From assembly GCA_020744425.1 (NCBI GenBank), contig JAGMUV010000035.1:372001-436000 (forward strand): a DNA stretch of 64,000 nucleotides, given 5' to 3'. Below the pieces are notes generated by a model. It was given only the letters and a program-made list of their open reading frames with translations, did no database searches and had not been told where the DNA came from. This stretch comes from Dactylonectria macrodidyma. Its lineage: Eukaryota > Ascomycota > Sordariomycetes > Hypocreales > Nectriaceae. Each line of letters starts with the position of its first letter. Position 1 is the stretch's first letter. A program made the position numbers and the translations under genes. Shown here piece after piece: positions 11,101 through 18,271 of the stretch.

Positions 11101-13299
11101 AGTCGGTTCTTTGGTGTGCGTCGGCGGAAGTTCAATCTCCATTCCTACCTCTGTCGCCCAAATCTGAAACTCGGAGTCTCTTTGAAAAGGTAGATTAATG
11201 ACGGCCCTTTCGTTGTCGATTCTGATCTTGCAGATCGATGCACCCGTGTGTCGCTTGACTCGGGCCTCAAAGTTCTTGATGATCTTGCTGACTTCCGTCT
11301 TTGAAGCCAAGGACCAGGAGAACATCATGCCGCTGAATTCGTCTGTGATAAGCAGAACGTAGCGGTGTCCATTGTATGCCGCAGGGAACTCGAAGATGTC
11401 GATGAAGATCCGGTAAAACGGTTGTCTTGACCGGTTTGGTGATTCCCTGCGGGAGATAATCTCGGTCGCCTTGCCAGTGCCGCAGGCCGTGCATTGAACA
11501 GTAGTCGGACCCTTGATCCGGACTCCCTTGGTCTGTAAGACAAGTTGTTCAAGTGCTTGTGGTCCTGCGTGGCAAGAGCGAAGATGCCATATTTCGGAAG
11601 AATCTAGTCGCGGTGGAGCCGGAACCCTTGAAGTCGCCATTCTTTGTCGTCTCGGCTTGAGGCGGTCCGCTTGGAAAGAGGAAAATACATCTTGGAAGGC
11701 GTTGAATACGGAGATCAAGGATTGTGGAAGCTTGAAGTAAGAGCGGGAAACTGGCTTGTATTCGACTACATCGAGGTCGTATTGGTCTGTGAGACGACAG
11801 AGAATATCATTGTCGTCGTAGGTGCCCATTCGGAGCGTATTATCAAACCCACAATGCCATAATCCCTTCCTTGCAAGTTTCTTCGCGCTGATGATGTTCG
11901 TATGGAATCTTGGCACATACGCAACGTCAAGGAGGACAAGAGCGCGCGTGTTTCTTCCGTCTTCGCCATCCAGCACGTTTTCCATCCTTCGGATGCCTCG
12001 TGCTTCGACCTTCAAGGAACCTTCGCCGATCATAACATAGTCGGTTTCCACAGCTTCGCGGACGTCAGTCAGCAGACTCTTATCATTAACGATATGAGTA
12101 GTTGCTCCACAGTCATAGATCGTCGAATTGTAAAGAGGATGCTTCTCGCGTAGGGCTGCAAAGACTGAATCGGAGGTTCCACTGGAGAGGCCGTTGGCAT
12201 CGATGGTCAAGCCAGCAAAGTCTCCGTGTTTACGTGGGTTCCCCTTGTCTTCTGGTTGGTCCGACTTGGCGGTCGCTGCCGAGCCCTTGACTGTGTCGAC
12301 AAGGTTCTTCCACTTGGCTTGCTTCAGAGCTTCCTTGCAGGTCTTGACGCGGCTGGACTTAACGTGTCTTCCATCCTTGGACTCGCCATTGGTTGCGATC
12401 TGCACTGCGGCGCAATCAACGGGCTTCCACCGATGTTTGGACGACGGCAGTCCACACGGACAGTGGCTTTGGGCTGCATCAGAGACGGCAAACACGCTGT
12501 CGGTCAGCTTGCTGGTCATTCTGGTGCTTCGAACCTGTTCGTGAAAGAGTTCGCCCAACGCGCGCAGTGTGACATCCATCTTGAGGCCGAACTTCTTGCT
12601 GTTCATGATTTGAACCTTCTGCTGGCTTGCCCAAGTTGAGTCAAAGGCAGAAGTCGCAGCGAGGAAATCATTGATGGCAGACTGTCCTTCCAGTTCAGCG
12701 ATCTTGTGCCTTTCGCCTTCTAGCTTGGCTTTACTCCAAGCCACGAGCCAGTCCTCCGGCTTGACCCTCTTAGTCTGGGCCAGGACCTGTCTGTATCTTA
12801 ACCGTGCCTCCTCCTTCTGTTCGTCCTCGGAGGGTGCAAGGCTTGATCTCAGGTCTCGGACTATAGTACGAAGGTCAGACTTAGAAGTCGTGTTGCCGAG
12901 ATAGGTTTTATCGACGGTTGATCGAACCCAAACAGCGAGTTCAGCGTAGGCACGCTGCCTGTTGGCGAAGGTCGCGAGCTGGACCTTGTATTCTGACTGC
13001 AGGCGAGTGAGTCGAGTCCACTGACCATCGGTCAGGTCCGTAGCCGGCTCTGGTCTTGGTCCGGCGACCGCAGCGTTCTGCTGGGTTGCGTGTGTCCAAG
13101 CCTTGTAGGCAGCCTTGTTGAGTAGACCGAGCATTTCTTCAGAGGTCATGGGTTCCTTTGGTTCTTCCAGGATCGGAGCATCCTTATCGGGATCGACAAA
13201 GTCGAAGATCTTGGAAGTCTCAGCCCTTGAGACGAAATCGTCGTACCAGGCAGTCCATTCGGACGGTCTGGAGAGCGCAACTTCGGACTTGGCTGTCAT
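8119..13299 (-). CDS. Copia-1 Gag-Pol polyprotein
   Basis: 1726 aa in one frame, starting at the ATG at 13299. The order is gag region with a Cys/His cluster (CGLPSSKHRWKPVDC), then aspartic protease with DCGATTHI (Cys in place of the usual Ser). The GAG-pre-integrase His/Cys zinc module follows (HLRSCH, CTACGTG), then integrase core (FIDIFEF, RIDNE, GGAERPG as the D, D, E sites). Next comes Ty1/copia reverse transcriptase (LKWVFTYKF, YVDDILIL) and last RNase H (IASDASFADD, TEAEILSL, YCDNLQS, KLRHVDVQ). The order PR-IN-RT-RH is diagnostic of Copia. No stops or frameshifts are present, so the element may be active. Confidence 0.96.
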   Translation of the reverse strand: MTAKSEVALSRPSEWTAWYDDFVSRAETSKIFDFVDPDKDAPILEEPKEPMTSEEMLGLLNKAAYKAWTHATQQNAAVAGPRPEPATDLTDGQWTRLTRLQSEYKVQLATFANRQRAYAELAVWVRSTVDKTYLGNTTSKSDLRTIVRDLRSSLAPSEDEQKEEARLRYRQVLAQTKRVKPEDWLVAWSKAKLEGERHKIAELEGQSAINDFLAATSAFDSTWASQQKVQIMNSKKFGLKMDVTLRALGELFHEQVRSTRMTSKLTDSVFAVSDAAQSHCPCGLPSSKHRWKPVDCAAVQIATNGESKDGRHVKSSRVKTCKEALKQAKWKNLVDTVKGSAATAKSDQPEDKGNPRKHGDFAGLTIDANGLSSGTSDSVFAALREKHPLYNSTIYDCGATTHIVNDKSLLTDVREAVETDYVMIGEGSLKVEARGIRRMENVLDGEDGRNTRALVLLDVAYVPRFHTNIISAKKLARKGLWHCGFDNTLRMGTYDDNDILCRLTDQYDLDVVEYKPVSRSYFKLPQSLISVFNAFQDVFSSFQADRLKPRRQRMATSRVPAPPRLDSSEIWHLRSCHAGPQALEQLVLQTKGVRIKGPTTVQCTACGTGKATEIISRRESPNRSRQPFYRIFIDIFEFPAAYNGHRYVLLITDEFSGMMFSWSLASKTEVSKIIKNFEARVKRHTGASICKIRIDNERAVINLPFQRDSEFQIWATEVGMEIELPPTHTKEPTGGAERPGGINQLRMRCMIGLLPQDLWPEFYRAAVWIHNILPSRRNEWMSPKEKMDRWFHQHFRWYRPPNVDFDATKDLRPDWRGIYAYGCKAYPLNSRYKAGKDINQFKLGPRAHVGYLVGYHASNIYRIWVPKLNQVILSRDVRFNEEEFFDPEKEEQLETEAVVEYRPTLQALEPLPRRDWDTILDEFLYEFDDHILGFNPDGSNSGVEDARGATSGAADSTSQPVQPLSQRLLTPLGEPPILPTPDPTPQLVSRDASPAFGSTGSNTSTPDPPLQTDPNSPAQRSVAGPDSDLDEYHGPPMQRSAAPSPDSRFEDIEPSHAIPSSTESRDLSPEGVTRDTIVVQPLNPRRRPSPEGNSMQPDKQPSGDQTTPEARGTTRTRRSQKELYGDQPTRKSDRTPKPNRKYDDNVHSVFTTQLPTDQHPEGNLATFHSVFLAAASKTARDHRFHRDELVRLPKRYQDLEDHPMGSEFKAAIRKELHDLLRRGTWRLVERDKARGLPLPLKWVFTYKFDQDGYLQRCKARVCVRGDLQDDDGGLETYAATLAAKTFRIMMATAARFDLEIRQFDVGNAFLYSDLKKDQPVYVQLPKGYVELGFLKPGETSTMIAELDKALYGLREAPLLWYNEISEALKEAGIDRTDEEPCVFTNGKILVLVYVDDILILSPRQEKQVVDNLVQHLQCKYNLREEEFKWYLGIRVIRDRPNRKIYLCQDAYVEKIARKFKLCDSKLRVPSIPITTIPLVKYDGQATKEEVKAYQERVGSLMYIAVMTRPDIARAAAQLARFLTNPSPEHLAAANQCIRYLYATRFLAIIYDGMHAGEALVIASDASFADDIETRRSSQGYVMTLFNGPVVWKAGLQDTVTTSTTEAEILSLERTAKESYALDRLLRDISLDLGPLKIYCDNLQSIRLVVEENQRITTKLRHVDVQNMWLKQEFKKGRFLVEYLKTDQMPADGLTKALSRSKFEHFRSMLNLVDIKREVGLGDQAMQ

Positions 13300-13468
13300 C
13301 TTTGGAAACGCTTGGTATTGGGCAGCAAAAAAGAAGGGGCCGACAGGCAGGCAGGCAGCAGATGAGGCTTGTGGCAGGATTCGGATCCGTTATGTGATGT
13401 GTGGTGATAGGCGTCGTGCAAGTGTCCTTGCACAACGGTCGGAATCAGCTATGATGAGCGCCTAAAGT

Positions 13469-13485
13469 GCTACCGGGCTCATAAC
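13469..13485 (-). promoter_or_regulatory. Copia-1 primer-binding site, initiator-Met tRNA anticodon type
   Basis: Directly inside the 5' LTR the minus strand reads GTTATGAGCCCGGTAGC, complementary to GGGCTCATAAC, the anticodon region of fungal initiator tRNA-Met. Copia and Ty5 elements prime on a half-tRNA cut in this loop. Confidence 0.65.
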
Positions 13486-13752
13486 TGTCAGACAATTGGC
13501 TCCACAGGGATCATTGTTGGCATCGGTCAATTGATGAGAATTATCTAAGGAGCAAGAACTCAATGCCAAGATGCACTGAGCCGTGCAGCTCTTTTATACA
13601 CAAATGAAAGCGTTGGCTGTTTAGGCAGCAGCCTGCTGCTTGACGCTAATTGTGGTCGTTCACTCTCATCGTGAACAAGTTCACGATGATCGTGATCCTT
13701 GCCTCATTTCGACGGCAGCTGCTCTAGTGGGGCCGGGGCTTGATATGCGACA
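13486..13752 (-). repeat. Copia-1 5' LTR
   Basis: 267 bp, apparently identical to 7779-8045, followed by the TSD TGCTT at 13753-13757. In coding orientation it is the upstream LTR and so holds the promoter. Confidence 0.95.
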
Positions 13753-14282
13753 TGCTTCTGGTTTCCTCGGCCTTTTTCCGGACGTCAGCCGCCTCGGCCC
13801 TGACCGTTCGTATCTCCTGCTGGAGTTGTCGGATCATCTCCAGCTGCTCGCTAATCACCTTTGTCGCTTTCTGCTGGTTCTCCACCAAAGCATCCCAGAG
13901 TCTCTCCAGCATCTGTTTCTGCTTGCTCATAAGATGGCTCGACGTTTCCTGGAGCATCGTCTGGAGCGTCGTCTGGAGCATCATCTGCATTAGCGATGAA
14001 TCGCTGCGGGCCGCGCCATCCACAGCCTGCAGTCCCTCGTCCGCATTGTCCCAGTCGTTGTCGCCTGCTGCCACTTGCTTTGTGCCGGCATTCTTCGATG
14101 TCCCGGCCTGGCTTGAGGCTACTTGCCAAAACTTTTGGGCTTTCGCGGTTGGTTTCACGGGTCTCGACGAGCGACGCGTCGCGGTCACCGAATCCCCACC
14201 CGCGACCAGGATCTCCTCAGCGGTCGCGTCCATCTCCCGGTGCCACGCTCAAGGCAGCGCCAACCCGTTCTTTCGCCTAGAA

Positions 14283-14336
14283 GAGTGTAAAGAGGTGTAA
14301 AGAGTGTAAAGAGTGTAAAGAGTGTAAAGAGTGTCG
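14283..14336. repeat. Short tandem repeat, 9-bp unit, at the LINE 5' end
   Basis: About five copies of AGAGTGTAA, one with an extra base, lie 50 bp upstream of the LINE ORF1 start codon. They may mark the LINE 5' terminus or leader. Confidence 0.7.
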
Positions 14337-14339
14337 GTT

Positions 14340-15581
14340 GATCCTTCGTCAGATTTGTAGTCGGACAACCCCCTGTCGGTTCCCGGGGTAGTAGTCTGTT
14401 GAGACCGTATGACTAAGATGGTCCGATCTGCTGGTCGCTGGGATGTGGATACTATGTAAGGAGCTGTGCTCCTCTCAGACATATGGAACTTAGACCTTTC
14501 AATATCACCTGCAACCTTTTTGCTTCATCATAGTCCCCTTCACCTCTCGCTTCGCTTTCAGTTCCGGGGCACAATGTCTTCCACAAGAAACATGCCATAG
14601 ACCCCAAGCCCGCGGTAAGGTAATTAGCCAAGAGGATTAGAATTGGATTTCTCATAGATGGACCGTCAGAGCTGTAATAAGATGATTTGTAAGGATACTT
14701 AAATTAGGCACCAAATGACAGGAAACAAGGGACACTGCTAGTGAGGCCGCTCTTTACTATCCAGAACCAACTTCCCCTGTCAACATTCCAGCATGGTTTC
14801 GGTGTTATGCAGCATTGGGTTTATCAAGATGCCAATATGGTGTCAAAAACTGTGTTCTTTGCTGATGTGGCCAGGCTGCTTCTGAGAGGAACAGCCAACA
14901 AATTAATTTTTGCTGATGTGGCCGGACTGCCTCCCTTACAGGAATAGCCAGGAGATAACAAACACTCCGGCATGTTTGACGCCCTTGGTATACAGGTAGA
15001 AGGCTTCTAAAAGCTCACAGTGGATTCAGTTGAATGAATAGGAGGTCATTTTGGCTTTGGCTACTGAAACAGCTATCGAGTCAAATGTAATCGAGACTAG
15101 GGCCTGTTTGTGAGATGTGACTGCGGGGAAATAGAGTTCCGGAAGACCTCCCCGCTCCGGAGGACCTCCCTGTCCCGAAGACTCGGGTAACGTTCCCTTG
15201 AAGGACTTGACGTTGACATGGACGTTGACCGTGTCCCTGAATGGACATTTGTAAGCTTCAACTACAGTGGCTTGGTCTCGACTGGTCGCTTGGCGTTTGA
15301 CTACGCACGGATGGGGACAATAGTATGTCCTAGCCATCCAACCCAGCATCTTCTTCATCCCGCTCGGCGTACACCTATGCGGCAGTTCAATCGGCATATT
15401 CTTTTACCAGTGATATGTCTGCCATCTCCCAGTCCTGATATATGTTCTCTCAATCCAATTCGCATGGTCTACGAGTTCATTCTTCCCAAGCGCACCGCAT
15501 TAGTTACTAGGACCTGTCCTAGTAACTGTTTGCAAACCCAGAATCAATTGTTAATCGCACCCTATATTTACACAGCTCAAC
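14340..15581. other. Intergenic region upstream of the MFS fragment
   Basis: No gene recognised. A direct duplication of about 48 bp is visible at roughly 14860-14950 (TTTGCTGATGTGGCC occurs twice). The last few hundred bases are the presumed promoter of the truncated transporter gene. Confidence 0.5.
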
Positions 15582-16375
15582 ATGATCACTGGAGACCCAG
15601 TCACAGTCGACTCAGACAAGGTCCAAGTCGGTACCCCTTCGTCCAAGCACCATGGCGTTGGGTTGTGGCCGCCTCCCTCCAGCGACCCAGCAGACCCTCT
15701 GAGATGGCCTCGATGGGCCAAGTTTCTGGCCCTCCTCGCCGTGGCCATCTTTAATTTCGTGGCCAACTTTGCCGGTGCTGGCCTCTCGGTGGCGACCGTC
15801 ATACTTGAGATGGAGTTGCACAAGACACCGCAGCAGATAAACTCTCTCATGTCGGTAAGTCGCACCCTGCCGCCCCGAGGTGTCTGAGGCTGAGAAGCCG
15901 TACAGTATAACTTCCTTCTTCTTGGGCTTGGCAACTTGGTCTGGATTCCGCTGTCTGCCAAGTATGGCAAGCGTCCGATTATGATCATATCTACGGCGCT
16001 GCTATTTGCCGTGCTGCTCTGGACAGCCAAGGCTAAGACATATCCGGAGCTTCTCGCGGCACGAATACTCTCAGGCTTTGCTTCGGCTAGCGGCGAGGTA
16101 CGAGTCCCTCTCCATCTCTTTGTTTATATCCTGATGCTCAATCGCTTTAGAGCATCGGTCCCGGCATTGTATCGGACATCTTCTTTCTACACGAAAGGGG
16201 CACAGCCATGTCCATGTATGTTTCCGGCAGTCTCTAACCCACCTCCTCTCTCTTTTATGAAATCTGACTTCTCTCGGCCAGCTACGTGGTGCTCATATCT
16301 GCGGGTTCCGCGGTTGGGCCACTCATTGGTGGCTTCATGGTCGAGTATAGCCCTGGCACCTGGCGGGACTTCCGC
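15582..16375 (+). pseudogene. MFS transporter gene, 5' part only
   Basis: Four exon segments join in frame: 15582-15854, 15906-16097, 16151-16215 and 16282 to about 16375. The introns have GTAAGT, GTACGA and GTATGT donors. The product starts MITGDPVTVDSDKVQVG and covers the first four or so transmembrane helices. The loop with GKRP resembles MFS motif A, and a GPLIGG motif is followed by GTWRDF. About two thirds of a normal 450-500 aa transporter is missing: homology stops after GTWRDF and the next bases belong to an opposite-strand gene. Exons and splice sites are undamaged, so the truncation is probably recent. The substrate cannot be told. Confidence 0.75.
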
Positions 16376-17769
16376 CGTTCGTCTTTGGTAAGGTAAGTAG
16401 TCGTTCGACAGACGTGGGAAATTCCGGGGAAGAAAACATATACGCCAAATTGAGGAGATTGGCGTCCGCTGCCCAGTCGAAGGTGAGGGATAAGGTGCAA
16501 AGCTGTTCCTTGGTGGAAGACATGAATGCTGCTTCCAAAATTCCTTGAAGTTGGCGGATGATACGAGACGTAAAGCCCACGGTTAATTGATAAACACGAA
16601 GCCCAGGAGATGACGCTGTCCACATCCCAAGTACGTTGAATACTGGGGGCGATGTTTTGAGACCTCTGGATGTTTAAGTTTGGGCGACTGTCCCCACCAC
16701 TTAGTATCGAGGACCAATCCGGCCGAACCTGTTCGTTTTCGTCTGTCCCAGCCTGAGGTGACGCAGTACCAATTGCATCTGGTACCGCGAGGTTCCGCCA
16801 GTAGTCAGCCATATCCTTTAGACCGAGCCCAGGCCATGCGTCCCCGCTGACATTTTCTTCTTCTTCTTCTTCTTCTTCTTCTTGGCAATTGCATAAATGC
16901 CCCCCGTTCCTTTCTAAGAAACTTTTTGCCAAGTAGAGATCCGACTCAGAAGGAACACTGGTGTCGTCGATATCTATCTCACTTTCAGCATCTGAGACAT
17001 CCGATTCAGAGCTGGAGTCTGTTTCAAAAGCGTCTTCTGACTGAGACTCGACGTCGGACAACAGTCCATCTCCAATACTTTCTTCTTGATAGGTTGCGTT
17101 CTCATCTTCCCGTATTCTACCCGCTTCATTTTCAACTGCTTCGTGCGCATCAGGGTTGGGAAGGGCACTTGTTCTCCCAGGCAAGAAGATCGATGTGCTT
17201 TCTCTCTCTGGGGAACCCGATATAGTAGCATTTTGCAACTGTAAATCCGAAGTTTCGCACATGTCATCATCTCCGGTAGAGTGATACCGGTCGTCACATG
17301 GTCCCATCGCGCACGATCTCAGCGTCGTCTCTCCTAACGGGCTAGGCGAATTTGAGCCCGTCTCAATTGTTCCGTGTGGCGCTGGCGCATTGCGTAGATT
17401 CTGCAGACACGGCTGTACCAACATAGACTCTTCCGTTGGTTGTGGACGCAATCCATTCCCGGCCACAATCATGTTGCTTGTAATATGGTTCAGAGCTGGT
17501 GGGGGTGGCGTCTCAGCTCGATCTGACCGGCTAGCGGCGTTTGCGAGGACATTGAGGCAGCTTGTCGACTCTGTGTGACGCTGCAGCGAGGATGGAGGCC
17601 GCAAAGCTTCTATCGGTTGCGGGACATAGACTTGAAATCGGATATCTCCGTGCACCGAGGAGTACTGAAGCCGTCGTCGAGCGCGTTTAGCAATGACATC
17701 TTGCCTTGCTTTATCCTCAGGCGTATCGTGCTTTCGAGGTCTCCCACGCTTCTTGGGTGCTTCGGGCAT
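16282..17769 (-). CDS. AT-hook protein, C-terminally truncated at a rearrangement
   Basis: An open frame of about 495 codons from the ATG at 17769. It begins with a basic AT-hook-like stretch (PKKRGRPRKHDTPEDKAR), then a low-complexity acidic middle with a run of nine Glu (GAA/GAG codons around 16860). It ends with a more ordered segment (RGLYVSYHPPTSRNFGSS). The last 30 or so codons are antisense MFS sequence, so the native frame probably ends near 16376. AT-hooks bind the minor groove of AT-rich DNA. The fold of the rest is unknown to me; fungal proteins with this N-terminus are often large and TE-associated, which is a recollection, not something shown here. It is probably not functional. 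Confidence 0.55.
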   Translation of the reverse strand: MPEAPKKRGRPRKHDTPEDKARQDVIAKRARRRLQYSSVHGDIRFQVYVPQPIEALRPPSSLQRHTESTSCLNVLANAASRSDRAETPPPPALNHITSNMIVAGNGLRPQPTEESMLVQPCLQNLRNAPAPHGTIETGSNSPSPLGETTLRSCAMGPCDDRYHSTGDDDMCETSDLQLQNATISGSPERESTSIFLPGRTSALPNPDAHEAVENEAGRIREDENATYQEESIGDGLLSDVESQSEDAFETDSSSESDVSDAESEIDIDDTSVPSESDLYLAKSFLERNGGHLCNCQEEEEEEEEENVSGDAWPGLGLKDMADYWRNLAVPDAIGTASPQAGTDENEQVRPDWSSILSGGDSRPNLNIQRSQNIAPSIQRTWDVDSVISWASCLSINRGLYVSYHPPTSRNFGSSIHVFHQGTALHLIPHLRLGSGRQSPQFGVYVFFPGISHVCRTTTYLTKDERRKSRQVPGLYSTMKPPMSGPTAEPADMSTT

Positions 17770-18271
17770 AGTGATCAAGATGCAGTGTTACAATGATTGA
17801 CTTGGACTGTCTTGAAGTTCCTACAGCTTTGATGAGATGAGCTTGCCCCTGAGTTGACCGCGAAAATCAAATGAAGTTAGTGTGTGACCGCTAAATTCTG
17901 GTTGGCTAGAGGGTTTGAGCACTAAGTCCAAAATAGGCTAGCGTATTGACCGCGAAACTCAAAAGGGCAATTTCGACTGACCCGATGGCTTCGTACACAA
18001 GGCACATCACGGGGTGTAGACTCCAATCCTAACGACATGAGCTTAAATAGCTGTATCCGAACACATGGCTGTTCAATTTCTTTTGTTCTTTAGATAATTC
18101 TCATGAATTGACTGGTGCCATCAATGATCCCTGTGGAGCCAATTGTCTGACATCTTGCCTTCCGTTGAGGAATTAACCAAGCAATTTCCATCGGCTTCTA
18201 GCGCAATGCATTTGCCACCTCTGAGTAGTATATAATGAGTGTCTAAGAGCCGGTGGTAGGTGGGGGGGAGG
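17770..18271. other. Intergenic spacer with an LTR relic
   Basis: No gene seen. It contains the upstream region of the AT-hook ORF, the LTR relic at 18092-18152, and the region downstream of the NLR gene. Confidence 0.5.
18092..18152 (+). repeat. Relic of a Copia-1-type LTR end
   Basis: About 61 bp matching, with a few substitutions, the reverse complement of the first 65 bp of the Copia-1 LTR. It ends in GTCTGACA and lies just downstream of the NLR gene. Confidence 0.75.

Larger units (their letters stand above)
7779..13752 (-). mobile_element. Complete Copia LTR retrotransposon (Copia-1)
   Basis: 5974 bp, bounded by two 267-bp LTRs (TGTCAGAC...GCGACA) and flanked by the direct 5-bp duplication TGCTT at 7774-7778 and 13753-13757. 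One open frame of 1726 codons fills the interior. The LTRs read as identical, so insertion is recent. It lies inside LINE ORF1 in the same orientation as the LINE. Diverged pieces of the same LTR family are at 18092-18152 and 24360-24474. Confidence 0.97.
6770..14233 (-). pseudogene. LINE ORF1 (gag-like, CCHC) split by the Copia insertion
   Basis: The N-terminal part runs from the ATG at 14233 to 13753 and the C-terminal part from 7778 to the stop at 6770. With the Copia element and one TGCTT duplication left out, the two parts are in the same frame (495 codons including stop). The N-terminal part is acidic and Gln-rich with heptad-like helices (QQEIRTVRAEAADVRKK). The C-terminal part continues the coiled coil (MREQLIEQLRQVREQ) and ends in CCHC-type knuckles (CYNCWELGHKAFTC, CGKCAETGHRHTQC). 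This is the usual layout of an RNA-binding ORF1 protein in Tad/I-type LINEs. The insertion should abolish it, so this LINE copy is probably not autonomous. Confidence 0.88.
2720..14340 (-). mobile_element. Tad-like LINE (non-LTR retrotransposon), interrupted by a Copia element
   Basis: A minus-strand two-ORF LINE. ORF1 is a coiled-coil/zinc-knuckle gag-like protein and ORF2 carries endonuclease, reverse transcriptase, an RNase H-like domain and a terminal CCHC-like finger. The 3' UTR occupies about 2720-3018. The 5' end lies near 14280-14340, where a 9-bp tandem repeat sits just upstream of ORF1. A Copia element (7779-13752) is nested in ORF1. Exact ends and target duplication could not be fixed by eye. 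A related 5'-truncated copy at 62446-63458 shares ORF2 and 3' UTR sequence. Confidence 0.85.

Noticed and set aside
13724..14233. Independent gene upstream of the Copia element
   Set aside because: It is in frame with the LINE ORF1 segment on the other side of Copia-1 once the insertion and one TSD are left out, so it is the ORF1 N-terminus.
14283..14336. CRISPR-like or telomeric repeat
   Set aside because: The unit is 9 bp with no spacers and no TTAGGG-type motif; it is a simple tandem repeat in a eukaryotic genome.
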